Assembly: GCF_031759225.1 (NCBI RefSeq)
Contig: NZ_CP134494.1
Location: 2,044,501-2,108,500, forward strand
DNA from: Mesobacillus jeotgali
GTDB taxonomy: Bacteria; Bacillota; Bacilli; Bacillales; Cytobacillaceae
Reading direction: 5' to 3'
DNA: 64,000 nt
The notes under the pieces were generated by a model, which was given only the letters and a program-made list of their open reading frames with translations, did no database searches and was not told the origin of the DNA. The position numbers and the translations under genes were made by a program. Positions 10,201 through 18,888 of the stretch are shown piece after piece. Position 1 is the stretch's first letter, and each line of letters begins with the position of its first letter.

Positions 10201-10632
10201 CATTCAGCATTATATCGTTATGTAGAGCCGATTAGTGTCACTCCGTTTTCATCAAGAGCACGAGATAAAGGACTGGCGGCTGTTTTGGTTTCAATGTTTA
10301 GACTTGGCAATCCAAGCCTTTCACCCAATAATGCAGCAAGCAATTTAGAAACTGTTAATGAACAAATAGAAAATATATTCAAGATATTCACGGATAGAGC
10401 TCGTTCAATGAATGTAGACCCGAGTGAAGTAGAGAGACACTTAGAAAAGCTAAAAGATGATTGGGAAACAGACGCAGAAAGAAGTGTGTTGAATTATTCC
10501 AAAAAGGTAAAAGATAATGAATCAAACTTACTTTATCCTTCAGGGAAAGAACGAGCTTCTGGAACATTTAAGACCCCTAATTCAATGAGAGACGTAGAAC
10601 CTACTGCTGGAATCTACATTAGAAAGGATTGA
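7294..10632 (+). CDS. drmA: DISARM helicase DrmA
   Basis: Large SF2-type helicase (1112 aa), core motor of DISARM, which restricts incoming phage DNA. It carries Walker A FPTGGGKTEA at about 423-432, a zinc ribbon (CPWCG at about 551 and a CPNRNC partner), QDELHLISG as Walker B (about 687) and ASTATI (motif III). SVGVDVSRLG and STSRVGRKYPG (about 936) mark the C-terminal RecA domain. The start is TTG with AGAGGTG upstream. It overlaps or abuts drmB and drmC in one operon, the standard A-B-C order. In characterised systems DrmA and DrmB form the DNA-binding complex. The identification rests on combined length, motifs and the two recognised neighbours. Confidence 0.88.
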   Translation: MSNETRKAREELLDRLRNELVGPEIDQEKLENKPLQRYLAGILWPMKSSVASIEDENELVHGKETSQESIEQIAPLAKAMNPSAIGISFLVDKAQPKINVDVTFGMYEELDDNYWQRIPLELKSYTIDLHKDLGKKHSKSILKDDNNNQELKERIRLEWIVREYKNSFAVSLFLVNRYVQEVDEYEIDHKCVFQPKIKVRSESSESIMVRNAFSDNEKGFQDDDTQSNELLYRNESVFAVGHNVSVMWNQVNQETVKAGYLETEIIPAHEIPMVIPPDWNKGGTLNMEELSVIENPSKVREALQPLINEYRKWIRQRRNEIDLLESKYVETANKHIDNCDKSVDRMEKGLNKIENDADVFKAFIFANKVMAKQRSHSEAIEKKISPDKVQSFWRPFQIAFFLQNIEGIVNPSSNDRKIADLLWFPTGGGKTEAYLGLAAFTIGYRRLSNIEGYRTDAGVSVIMRYTLRLLTIQQFQRATAMICACEELRKESPENWGENRFRIGLWVGDSSVPNSYDDAKKVISAREEAIKNNNNDSYSSNIKGTPVQLVSCPWCGTKLVDKDNPKVFLSAYKAKDKKRRILISCPNRNCSFHRHNSDGEGLPVLLTDEEIYRLLPDMVIATVDKFARMPWQPEIQNLFGKVKGEVDHWGFISHGKNKIEQNNAKNVARSLVITNNQPIHPPNLIIQDELHLISGPLGTMVGLYETAVDYLSSIEFEDEVIGPKVIASTATIKNANKQIEGLYKRDTQIFPSPGLIHNDSFFARQRPIEEMPGRVYVGVFAPGRSMKTTLLRIMANLLSSVTAMEKDYDHNSLDPYQTIVGYFNSLRELGGAVRLIEDDVPARMKTLENQFDEGSIYKFIKRELEPDVPELTSRIDSGKIPELLDRLQQVYHSDGDIKPVDVLLASNMISVGVDVSRLGLMVVNGQPKTTAEFIQSTSRVGRKYPGFIVTSYNWARPRDISHYEEFYAYHSALYRYVEPISVTPFSSRARDKGLAAVLVSMFRLGNPSLSPNNAASNLETVNEQIENIFKIFTDRARSMNVDPSEVERHLEKLKDDWETDAERSVLNYSKKVKDNESNLLYPSGKERASGTFKTPNSMRDVEPTAGIYIRKD

Positions 10633-10637
10633 TTCCT

Positions 10638-12425
10638 TTGAATAAAAAAGTTGGAGAATTAAGACCAAGTCAGTTTATTACAACTTTCGGACCTGGGTCC
10701 ATTGTTGATTTACCTGATTTTTCAGTAATCATAGGTGGGATTGATAAGTGGAACACTTTAGATGTCTCAAGAGCAGCTATTATTGAGGAACCACGCTTAA
10801 AGAGCAAGTTGAAGATAAAACAGATTAAATCAATACCAGTAAAAGACAACGATGAAATTGGCACTATTCCAGCGTATCGATTTCCCGAGTATCATGTTTG
10901 CCCTAATTGCAGGAAGTTAGGCAAAAGAGATGGTAGAGATTTCTTTGAAGAAGAAGGAGTTTTATATTGTAAAAACCCTGAAAGTGAGAAAGGTCCTTGC
11001 CCAAAAGTTAAAACTCACCCGGTTCGATTTATTACTTCATGTAAAAATGGACATATTCAGGATTTTCCCTGGTTCTGGTATGTGCATAAGGGACCAAAAC
11101 CTGATTCTAAAAAATGCAAACTGTATTTAATAGATGAAGGGAAAACTGGATCGTTAAAAGATCTAGTAGTAAAGTGTAGTACATGTAATAAAGAAAGATC
11201 GATCAGCGAAGCACTATCAAATAAAAAAATATTAGGAAAGTGTTTAGGAGGAAGACCATGGTTGGGAGATAAAGAAGAAGGATGTGAACAGGAAACTGAA
11301 CTGCTTTTAAGAGGAGCATCTAACTTATATTTTTCAGCCATTGAGAGTTCTATAGTGATTCCGCATAATTCTAATGAACTTGATGATTTTATAAGAAGTC
11401 ATATTGATTTTTCTGATGAAGAATTAATTAATAATAGACCAATTTTTGACATGGTTATGAAAAGAGATTCAGATATATTACGTATAGGACTTGATAAAGC
11501 ATGGGACATTGTCCAACGCTTGAAAGATAGCAGTAATATGGAGCAGGATATTAGAACTCCGGAATATGAAGCCTTACTTACTGAGCATAATCAGGTTAAT
11601 GATATCAATTTTCAAACAGAAAAAGAAGAAGTACCAAGAAGGTTTAATAAATTTATTACTAATCTTATACGTGTGAAACGCTTGAAGGAGGTAATGGTAC
11701 TAAAAGGTTTTACGAGAATCCATCCACTACCAGATTTGACAGCACGTCTTTCAGAGCATCCTGTTTCTGGAGAAATTAATGATTCAATCCAGTTAGCACC
11801 GATAAGTAAAGAGAAGTCAGATTGGCTACCCGGGGTTGAATCTTATGGAGAAGGAATCTTCCTGACAATTGATGATCAAAGATTACTAAAGTGGGAAGAA
11901 AAAAATAAGAAGTATGGACAGGGTATGGAAGTTGCTCACAAAAAAATGTTTAGGGAACGGGATTTTCCAAATGAAACAATTCCTGCTTTTCCTGGGTTAA
12001 GGTATGCACTACTTCATACTATTTCGCACGCATTAATTAGAGAACTTACAATACATTCAGGATATTCATCATCAGCATTAAAGGAAAGAATTTATTCTGA
12101 CTCTGAAAATGGAATAGCAGGAATTTTAATTTACACTTCAACAGTTGATTCTGAAGGAAGTCTTGGAGGGCTTGTTGAATTAGGCAAGAGAGATAAATTT
12201 GAATCTATCCTTGCACGTGCACTTGCTGCCTCAAGATATTGTTCTGGCGACCCTCAATGTGCTGAACATGATGCTGAACAATTTACTGATGTTAATGGTG
12301 CTGCTTGTCATAGTTGTATGCTTATTGCGGAAACTTCTTGTGAAAAGTCTAATAGGTACCTTGATCGCTCTCTGTTAGTTGATATTGTTTCCAATTCAAA
12401 AAGGGAGTTTTTCGAACTTGAATAA
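10638..12425 (+). CDS. drmB: DISARM protein DrmB (DUF1998)
   Basis: Partner of DrmA (595 aa). The N-terminus, GELRPSQFITTFGPGSI followed by a DLPDFSVI stretch, is the family hallmark. Cysteines near residue 88 (CPNC) and further on (YCKNP, GPCPK, CKNGH) form zinc sites. The C-terminal DUF1998 domain contains HTISHALIRE, YTSTVDSEGSLGGL, a CSGDPQC motif and CHSCMLIAETSCE with conserved cysteines. TTG 10638 is preferred, since AAAGGA lies about 9 nt before it. TTG 10629, overlapping the drmA stop, is the alternative. The tight junction shows translational coupling with drmA. Confidence 0.88.
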   Translation: MNKKVGELRPSQFITTFGPGSIVDLPDFSVIIGGIDKWNTLDVSRAAIIEEPRLKSKLKIKQIKSIPVKDNDEIGTIPAYRFPEYHVCPNCRKLGKRDGRDFFEEEGVLYCKNPESEKGPCPKVKTHPVRFITSCKNGHIQDFPWFWYVHKGPKPDSKKCKLYLIDEGKTGSLKDLVVKCSTCNKERSISEALSNKKILGKCLGGRPWLGDKEEGCEQETELLLRGASNLYFSAIESSIVIPHNSNELDDFIRSHIDFSDEELINNRPIFDMVMKRDSDILRIGLDKAWDIVQRLKDSSNMEQDIRTPEYEALLTEHNQVNDINFQTEKEEVPRRFNKFITNLIRVKRLKEVMVLKGFTRIHPLPDLTARLSEHPVSGEINDSIQLAPISKEKSDWLPGVESYGEGIFLTIDDQRLLKWEEKNKKYGQGMEVAHKKMFRERDFPNETIPAFPGLRYALLHTISHALIRELTIHSGYSSSALKERIYSDSENGIAGILIYTSTVDSEGSLGGLVELGKRDKFESILARALAASRYCSGDPQCAEHDAEQFTDVNGAACHSCMLIAETSCEKSNRYLDRSLLVDIVSNSKREFFELE

Positions 12426-13200
12426 TTATCAAGACAAACTTAATAGATTTGTGCTTGCATGTATCAAAAACGAAAATTGTGTCATTTTGGATAGGCTACA
12501 GGAATACCTTGAGAATTATGATATGAGAAATGGGTATACCAGAGTAGTTTCCGATCTACAATTACCATTTGATATAGAAATTATTCTTTATGAAATGCTA
12601 AAAGAAGCATATTCAAAGAGACTGAATTCTACCAGGATTATAGAAGATATATCCTTATCTAGCAACTTGGCAATAAGGATGTTTGAGGAACAACCCAGTT
12701 TATCATCAGTATGGACTGGACCTTTATTTGATAGAAGAATAATGGCGCTAAAAACATATGAAACAGTTAAGGATTTAATAGATTCCGCTCAAAATGATAT
12801 ATTAATTGTCGGTTATAGTTTTTCTTTTAAATATGAGGAAGTTCTTAATGTGTTAAAAAGTATAGAAAACGCTGTTAAACGAAAATGTAATGTTAATTTT
12901 ATCGTTAATAAAAAAGAAAGTAATTTAAGGGAAATAGTATCCAACTGGAAAGAAGAGAAACATAAATTAAATATCTTTCAATGGAAAGGAAGTCCGGAAA
13001 AAGACTTTACCAGTTTACATGCAAAACTTATAATTGTTGATCAAAGGGAAATGCTTATTACTTCAGCCAACTTTTCTTATCATGGATTTAAAAAAAATAT
13101 TGAAACCGGCGTATTAATATGTAATCACACAGTTGTTAGTGAGATAAGGAATCAATACCTTTCTTTAATTAGAAATAATCATTTAGAAAGATACTTTTAA
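12418..13200 (+). CDS. drmC: DISARM phospholipase D-like protein DrmC
   Basis: PLD-superfamily protein of 260 aa, third gene of the DISARM core. A single HKD motif is visible near residue 200: HAKLIIVDQREMLITSANFS (H-x-K-x4-D followed by S-x-N). One motif per chain implies that a dimer would be needed to build a full active site, as in other single-HKD nucleases. The start TTG 12418 overlaps the end of drmB by 8 bp and has AAAGGGAG at good spacing. An upstream extension to 12379 lacks support. A strong terminator follows directly. In reported DISARM systems drmC is dispensable in some tests, so its exact role is open. Confidence 0.85.
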   Translation: MNNYQDKLNRFVLACIKNENCVILDRLQEYLENYDMRNGYTRVVSDLQLPFDIEIILYEMLKEAYSKRLNSTRIIEDISLSSNLAIRMFEEQPSLSSVWTGPLFDRRIMALKTYETVKDLIDSAQNDILIVGYSFSFKYEEVLNVLKSIENAVKRKCNVNFIVNKKESNLREIVSNWKEEKHKLNIFQWKGSPEKDFTSLHAKLIIVDQREMLITSANFSYHGFKKNIETGVLICNHTVVSEIRNQYLSLIRNNHLERYF

Positions 13201-13210
13201 GTTAATGAAA

Positions 13211-13249
13211 AAAAGAAAACATTATACCGTTATAATGTTTTCTTTTTCT
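13211..13249 (+). terminator. Terminator of drmABC and intron insertion target
   Basis: GAAAACATTATA pairs perfectly with TATAATGTTTTC over 12 bp around CCGT, then TTTTTCT. The group IIC intron begins at the next base. Insertion just behind an intrinsic terminator is the rule for class C introns. Confidence 0.9.
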
Positions 13250-15134
13250 GTGCGCCCGGCATGGGTGCAGTCTATAGGGTGTAAGTCCCGAGCCATGAAG
13301 GCAGTAGTAGTGGTTAGCTTAACGCAAGGGTGTCCGCGGTGACGCGGAATCTGAAGGAAGCGAGCGGCAAACCTCCGGTCTGAGGAACACGAACTTCATA
13401 TAAGGCTAGGTACCATTGGATGAGTTTGCAGAACAAAACAAAGTCCTTACTGCCGAAGGTGGTACAGAGTAAATGAAGCAGATAGATGGAGGGAAAGACT
13501 GTACTCTTACCCGGGGAGGTCTGATTGGAAAGCCAAGTACACTTGGTAACCTATCTAGCAATAGATAGCTGAACAATCAGAAGTCAGCAGAGGTCATAGT
13601 ACTTTACCGGCTCGAGACGGTAAGGGAAGGACTGAACAATTAGGAAGAACGAGAACTAGGCATACAATTCCTGTGTAGAAGCAGACAATCCGAAAGGACT
13701 TACTTGAAGGAGGAAGTGGTGAATCCACAGGGGACTTCATGAGGGTGGAGCAGGAATAACATAATTAGATTTCTACGTTCACGTCGAAAGGAAATATCAC
13801 ATGTTAATGAATCTGATTCTATCACGGGAAAACTTAATAGAAGCACTTAAACGTGTGGAGAAGAACAAAGGGAGTCACGGCATAGATGGAATGTCCGTAA
13901 AATCCCTACGAAGACATCTCTATGAGAACTGGGACACCCTTTGTGATTCTTTAAGGAAAGGTACCTATCAACCTAACCCAGTACGTCGAGTCGAAATCCC
14001 GAAACCGAACGGTGGAGTAAGGTTACTTGGAATACCTACCGTGATAGATCGTTTCATCCAACAGGCAATCGCCCAAGTTTTAACTCCGCTTTTTGACCCA
14101 ACCTTCTCGGAACATAGTTATGGGTTTAGGCCAAGCCGAAGAGGCCATGACGCTGTACGTAAAGCAAGGGGATATATAAGTGAAGGTTACAGATGGGTGA
14201 TTGACATGGACTTGGAGAAGTTCTTTGACAAAGTGAATCATGACAAGCTGATGGGGATATTGGCAAGCAGAATCCAAGACCGATTGGTCTTGAAGCTAAT
14301 TCGAAAATATCTCCAAGCAGGAATCATGATAAATGGTGTAGTCTACGATGCAGAAGAAGGAACACCACAAGGAGGTCCCCTGAGCCCTCTTCTTTCGAAT
14401 ATACTTTTGGATAAGCTTGATAAAGAACTAGAAAGGAGAGGTCACAAGTTTGTCCGATACGCCGATGATTGTAATATTTACATGAAATCGAAGAAAGCTG
14501 GAGAACGAGTAATGAACTCCATTACATGCTTCATTGAGCAGAAATTAAAGCTCAAAGTAAACAGAGGGAAATCAGCGGTTGACCGCCCGTGGAAACGAAA
14601 ATTCCTTGGCTTTAGCTTTACGGTTAATAAGAAACCGAAGGTTCGAATAGCCAACGAAAGTGTTAAAAGGCTAAAAGCTAAAATACGAAAGTTAACATCC
14701 CGTTCTAAACCAATCCCCATGGAAGTTAGAATTGAGAAATTGAATCAATTTCTAACGGGATGGTGTGGATATTTTGCATTAGCTGATACACCAAGTAAAT
14801 TCAAAGAATTTGATGAGTGGATTAGAAGAAGACTCCGTATGATTGAATGGAAACAATGGAAGAACCCGAAGACAAGAGTAAGAAAACTCAAAAGTCTTGG
14901 CGTTCCAGACCAAAAGGCATACGAATGGGGAAATTCCAGAAAGAAATTTTGGAGAATTGCCTCAAGTCCAATCTTACACAAAACCCTCGATAACTCTTAT
15001 TGGAGTCATCGAGGGCTCAAAAGTCTATATCAAAGATATGAATTTCTACGTCACACTTAATTGAACCGCCGTATACCGAACGGTACGTACGGTGGTGTGA
15101 GAGGTCGGGGGTTAGTCACCCCCTCCTACTCGAT
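13250..15134 (+). mobile_element. Group IIC intron with maturase
   Basis: The 5' end GTGCGCCCGGCATGGGTGC is a canonical group II start, and it sits right after a terminator T-run. The 3' part holds a domain V-like hairpin (GAACCGCCGTA ... TACGGTGGT, about 15062-15100). A domain VI-like stem (CGGGGGTT ... ACCCCC) with a bulged A follows, ending near CTACTCGAT. The 3' boundary at about 15134 is approximate. The encoded protein belongs with class C maturases, which agrees with the insertion site. The intron lies on the coding strand between drmC and the methyltransferase gene, so splicing would restore a normal transcript. Confidence 0.9.
13801..15060 (+). CDS. ltrA: Group IIC intron reverse transcriptase/maturase
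   Basis: Multifunctional protein (419 aa) that aids splicing and copies the intron RNA into DNA during mobility. RT motifs are clear: IPTVIDRFIQQAI, YGFRPSRRGHDAV, IDMDLEKFFDKVNHD, EGTPQGGPLSPLLSN, and the catalytic YADD at about residues 219-222. A maturase (X) domain and a short basic C-terminus follow, and no HNH endonuclease is present, as usual for class C. The reading is very close in style to the thermostable Geobacillus class C enzyme. It seems intact, so the intron may be active. Confidence 0.95.
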   Translation: MLMNLILSRENLIEALKRVEKNKGSHGIDGMSVKSLRRHLYENWDTLCDSLRKGTYQPNPVRRVEIPKPNGGVRLLGIPTVIDRFIQQAIAQVLTPLFDPTFSEHSYGFRPSRRGHDAVRKARGYISEGYRWVIDMDLEKFFDKVNHDKLMGILASRIQDRLVLKLIRKYLQAGIMINGVVYDAEEGTPQGGPLSPLLSNILLDKLDKELERRGHKFVRYADDCNIYMKSKKAGERVMNSITCFIEQKLKLKVNRGKSAVDRPWKRKFLGFSFTVNKKPKVRIANESVKRLKAKIRKLTSRSKPIPMEVRIEKLNQFLTGWCGYFALADTPSKFKEFDEWIRRRLRMIEWKQWKNPKTRVRKLKSLGVPDQKAYEWGNSRKKFWRIASSPILHKTLDNSYWSHRGLKSLYQRYEFLRHT

Positions 15135-15194
15135 TGTGTTTCTTATAGTATTAAATATAAGTATAAATATAGATAAAAAGAAAGAAGAAGAGAT

Positions 15195-16625
15195 ATGACG
15201 AAAGTGAAGATTTTAGATCTATTTGCTGGTGGTGGCGGATTTTCTGCAGGGTTTGCAAATTCCAGGAATAGTGACTTAGAGTTTGAGTTACACCGTGCCT
15301 TAGAAATAAACGAGGAAGCCTGTTTAACTCTAGAAAACAGATATGGTTCTCATAGAGTTATTAAAGGGGATATAACTAAACAAAGTGTAAAAGATAGAAT
15401 ATTAAATGATTGCAAAGGTGTCGATGTAATAATAGGTGGTCCTCCTTGCCAAACTTTTTCATTAGCTGGGCCTGCAAGGTCAGGATCCATAGAGATGAGA
15501 GAACAATTAAGGAATGATCCCCGTAATACACTCTATAAACACTTTTTAGAGCTTGTTGAAAAACTTAAGCCACCCTTTGTTGTTTTTGAGAATGTTGAAG
15601 GAATGGTATCTAAAAAAGTTGAAACAGACTTAAGTCAAAAGCAGGAAAAGGTTATTGAACTTGTTTGTGATGAACTTGAAGCATTGGGTTATCATACTAA
15701 AGTTGATGGGCAAGATAGAAGGTACCAGGTACTTAATTCAGCTGATTATGGAACTCCACAGGTTAGAAAAAGGATTATCATAATTGCTAACCGATTTAAC
15801 ATTGATAACCCAATGCCTATCCAGAGTCATGTTAGTAACTATCGAACTATAGGGGATGCAATTAAAGATTTGCCGATAAGACTTCCTATAATTAGTACTT
15901 CTAGAATGGAAAAGTTAAAAAACATAGAGACCTTAAAGAAGTATTACCCTGTCAGTTTAGATGCTTTTATGGATCGTATGGAAGACTTAACATTTCATGT
16001 CCATAGTGAACAACAAGGTATAAAAGAATTAAATTACCAATTAAAGGATTTTTATGAAAATATCAAGACAAGGAAAAACTATAAAATTAATGCATTGCAT
16101 AACTTTATAAACTTTTATAATTTATTGGTAGAGAAGCTTGAGATAAACCGTTTCGGAGAAAATCCATTTAATCTGTCCCACCAATCAAGAGAACATAATT
16201 TTAGAGATGTAGTTATTTTTTCATTAATGAAACAGGGTAGTAATTCAGCAAGGTTCATGAATCCAATTAATGAGGATTATGATATTGTACTTGATGAGCT
16301 CTATCCATATGCAAGGTCCAAACATAAAGATACTTATGTAAAACATTCTTGGGATAGACCTTCTAATACGATACTGGCTCATATGGAAAAAGATGGATTA
16401 AAGTTTATACATCCTGAACAACCAAGAACATTTACCCCTTATGAAGCAGCATTATTACAATCCTTTCCTGATGATTATAGGTTTTATGGTGGCAGAAATG
16501 CACAGTTTAGACAAATAGGTAATGCGGTACCTCCAAAGATGGCTGAAGCAATAGGTAATGCTATTTTAAAAACCATATCGGACAACAGAAATATAATTAG
16601 ACCAGAGATTATAGAGGTAAAATAA
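15195..16625 (+). CDS. drmMII: DISARM C5-cytosine DNA methyltransferase
   Basis: Transfers methyl from S-adenosylmethionine to cytosine C5, marking host DNA. All key motifs are present in order: motif I DLFAGGGGFSAGF (residues 8-20), motif IV GGPPCQTFS with the catalytic Cys (about 80-88), ENVEG (motif VI, about 131), QVRKR (motif VIII, about 188) and QIGNAVPP (motif X, about 440). The 476-residue length leaves a target-recognition region of about 200 residues. It follows drmABC in the same direction, separated by the intron. A C5 methylase with drmABC defines class 2 DISARM in the literature. The target sequence cannot be read from the protein. Confidence 0.88.
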   Translation: MTKVKILDLFAGGGGFSAGFANSRNSDLEFELHRALEINEEACLTLENRYGSHRVIKGDITKQSVKDRILNDCKGVDVIIGGPPCQTFSLAGPARSGSIEMREQLRNDPRNTLYKHFLELVEKLKPPFVVFENVEGMVSKKVETDLSQKQEKVIELVCDELEALGYHTKVDGQDRRYQVLNSADYGTPQVRKRIIIIANRFNIDNPMPIQSHVSNYRTIGDAIKDLPIRLPIISTSRMEKLKNIETLKKYYPVSLDAFMDRMEDLTFHVHSEQQGIKELNYQLKDFYENIKTRKNYKINALHNFINFYNLLVEKLEINRFGENPFNLSHQSREHNFRDVVIFSLMKQGSNSARFMNPINEDYDIVLDELYPYARSKHKDTYVKHSWDRPSNTILAHMEKDGLKFIHPEQPRTFTPYEAALLQSFPDDYRFYGGRNAQFRQIGNAVPPKMAEAIGNAILKTISDNRNIIRPEIIEVK

Positions 16626-16632
16626 TTGATGA

Positions 16633-16661
16633 CCTACCAATTTTTATTGGTGGGTTTTTTT
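16633..16661 (+). terminator. Terminator after the methyltransferase gene
   Basis: CCTACCAAT pairs with ATTGGTGGG around TTTT, followed by seven T. Confidence 0.85.
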
Positions 16662-16742
16662 GTTATTAAGGATGTTTAAAATATATACATTTGGATTTTA
16701 AAGAAAAATAATGGGTAAATTATTGTATTACTAAGTGAAAAA

Positions 16743-16748
16743 GGTACG
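16743..16748. repeat. Target site duplication, left copy (GGTACG)
   Basis: The same GGTACG occurs immediately outside the right transposon end at 20027-20032, as expected for a 6-bp target duplication. Confidence 0.75.
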
Positions 16749-16864
16749 TGTTTTTGACGCCATTAATTATCCGAAAGTTGACGGTATTGCCTGTCCAGAA
16801 TTAGTCGATTATAATGTCCGTATATAATTCGAAACATTTCGACATTTATTCTGGAGAAAGGAAA

Positions 16865-16917
16865 AGACGTCCCCCATAAATGTATAACTGCGCCAACAGT
16901 TATACAGGAGACGTCCC
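16865..16917 (+). other. Hairpin flanked by direct repeats in transposon leader
   Basis: GTATAACTG (16882-16890) pairs perfectly with CAGTTATAC (16897-16905) around CGCCAA. AGACGTCCC is repeated on both sides (16865 and 16909). It lies between the left end and the first transposon gene, and could be an attenuator-like control element or a protein site. Confidence 0.4.
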
Positions 16918-16957
16918 ACCAAAAAGTATATGGTTATTGTATCAGATTATCAGCTGA

Positions 16958-17488
16958 TTGAAAACACTCATACTGGAGTTTTTAGTTAGGGGTGCGGGGA
17001 GGATTCCTTCCCCATGCTGTGGTAAAGACATGTTGGTTAGAGGTACAAAGAATCGAAAAGCCAAGGATCATACAGGTCAGAGTAAAACATATAACATCCG
17101 AAGATTGCAGTGCACCAATTGTCAGACCATCCATCATGAACTTCCAGATTTATTGATTCCTTATAAACGCTATGAGGCTGAATGTATCGAAGACGTTCTT
17201 ACGAACCCGTCCGCCCATATTGTTGCTGCCGATGATTCCACTCTTTCGAGATGGCACGGCTGGTTTCATCAATTTGTGGATTATTGGATTGGCTGTTTGA
17301 ATTCCATCATGATCAGGACCAACCAGGGAAATATCCCCCAGGATGTCACGTCCAAATGTTCAGGGACCGCACTTCAAAGGATAGGACGCTTGGCAGGAGA
17401 TGCCAATGGATGGCTGACAAGAATTGTCCGGCCCATCGTAAATATTAATTTATGGATACATACCCGTTCCGCATTCATTGTCCAATAG
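16958..17488 (+). CDS. DUF6431-like zinc-binding transposon protein, N-terminus possibly frameshifted
   Basis: First gene of the transposon (176 aa). A zinc finger is formed by CCGK near residue 20 and CTNCQ near residue 52. The rest is a basic, Trp-rich region that may bind DNA. Such proteins accompany this type of transposase and ATPase, but their role is not established. The annotated TTG start lacks a good ribosome site. An alternative N-terminus begins at ATG 16930 (MVIVSDYQLIENTHTGVFS) and hits TAG just before the zinc-finger frame resumes one base out of phase. One extra base between about 16983 and 17000 would explain this, so the gene may be damaged. Confidence 0.55.
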   Translation: MKTLILEFLVRGAGRIPSPCCGKDMLVRGTKNRKAKDHTGQSKTYNIRRLQCTNCQTIHHELPDLLIPYKRYEAECIEDVLTNPSAHIVAADDSTLSRWHGWFHQFVDYWIGCLNSIMIRTNQGNIPQDVTSKCSGTALQRIGRLAGDANGWLTRIVRPIVNINLWIHTRSAFIVQ

Positions 17489-17532
17489 CACCTGATTTAC
17501 ACTCGTGATAGACACAGAGAGGAGAGTGTATC

Positions 17533-18888
17533 ATGAGTGATCATAAGAAATCAGAAGAATTGGCAGTGCATCGTTTTCAGCTAATATCCCCTTTATTAGC
17601 AGAGGGGCTTGACGCTGGGAAAGTAAAGGAATTAAGAGACCAGATAGCGAAGGCCAGCGGTCTTTCAGAAAGAACCATCAGGCGATATTTGGCTCAATTT
17701 CAGGAAGATGGGTTTGGGGGACTAAAGCCACAAGGAAGAAAAGGTGCTCGAAAGTCTGAGGCTATCCCTCCTCATTTATTGGAACAGGCAATCCTTCTGC
17801 GTAAGGAAGTGCCGAGCCGGAGCGTGGCTCAAATCATACAGATACTCGAATGGGAAGGGTTGGCTGAACCAGGGCAGATCAAAAGATCAACGCTCCAGGA
17901 AAAGCTCGCTGAAAAAGGTTACAGCACCCGGCATATGCGACTCTATTCCCAGACAGGAGTAGCTGCCAGAAGATTTCAGAAGCGACATCGCAACCAACTC
18001 TGGCAGTCAGATATCAAGTATGGTCCCTACTTGCCGATTGGTCCGAATGGAATAAAGAAACAAGTGTATCTTGTCGCCTTTATCGATGACGCCACCAGGT
18101 TTGTGCTTCACGCAGCTTTCTATCCTACCTTGGATTCAAGGATCATCGAGGATGCCTTCCGCCAGGCTATCCAGAAGTATGGTGTTCCAGAGGCTGTTTA
18201 TTTTGATAATGGAAAGCAATATCGAACCAAATGGATGTCGCGTACCTGCTCAAAAATAGGCACCCGCCTTACTTACACACGGCCGTACTCAGCTGAATCA
18301 AAAGGGAAAATTGAACGCTTCAATAGAATCATAGATTCATTCATTAGTGAGGCTGTCATCGAAAAGCCCAATACACTTGATCGTCTGAATGAGCTTTTCC
18401 AAGTGTGGCTCACAGAGTGTTATCAGAATAAGCCTCATTCTGCACTTGGGGAGAAAATCAGCCCGGAAACGGCATTTCGTTCAGATAAAAAAGCGATTAG
18501 GTTCATCGATCCTGATACCTTGAGTAATGCATTCCTCCATTGTGAAACAAGGAAAGTCGATAAATCAGGATGCATAAGTTTCATGGATCAAAAATATGAG
18601 GTCGGCCTGGCTTTCATTGGACGACAGGTTGAGGTGGTTTATGATCCTGCGAATATCGAGGAGCTTACCATTGAGTTCGAGGATCATACTCCTTGGAAAG
18701 CCAAGAAACTTGTCATTGGGGAAAGAGCTGGGAAGCGTCCTGCATTACCTGAGCACCTGCAGGTGCAGGGTGTAGAATCTTCAAGACTATTAAAGGCAGC
18801 TGAACGAAAGAACCAGGAACGCCTAACCGAACAGAAACCTGCCGTGACCTTCCGTGCCGTTTGGAAGGAGGAAGATTCCCGTGTTTGA
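17533..18888 (+). CDS. DDE transposase, TnsB/Mu-type (rve integrase core)
   Basis: Catalytic transposase (451 aa). The N-terminus has helix-turn-helix segments (SERTIRRYLAQF at about 45). The retroviral-integrase fold shows the catalytic triad: D in LWQSDIKYG, D in YFDNGKQY and E in SKGKIERFNR. A beta-rich Mu-type C-terminal domain follows (about 330-430). ATG 17533 has GAGAGGAGAG upstream. The ATPase gene starts inside its last codons, so the two are translationally coupled, the usual arrangement for transposases that need an AAA target-selection partner. Confidence 0.9.
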   Translation: MSDHKKSEELAVHRFQLISPLLAEGLDAGKVKELRDQIAKASGLSERTIRRYLAQFQEDGFGGLKPQGRKGARKSEAIPPHLLEQAILLRKEVPSRSVAQIIQILEWEGLAEPGQIKRSTLQEKLAEKGYSTRHMRLYSQTGVAARRFQKRHRNQLWQSDIKYGPYLPIGPNGIKKQVYLVAFIDDATRFVLHAAFYPTLDSRIIEDAFRQAIQKYGVPEAVYFDNGKQYRTKWMSRTCSKIGTRLTYTRPYSAESKGKIERFNRIIDSFISEAVIEKPNTLDRLNELFQVWLTECYQNKPHSALGEKISPETAFRSDKKAIRFIDPDTLSNAFLHCETRKVDKSGCISFMDQKYEVGLAFIGRQVEVVYDPANIEELTIEFEDHTPWKAKKLVIGERAGKRPALPEHLQVQGVESSRLLKAAERKNQERLTEQKPAVTFRAVWKEEDSRV

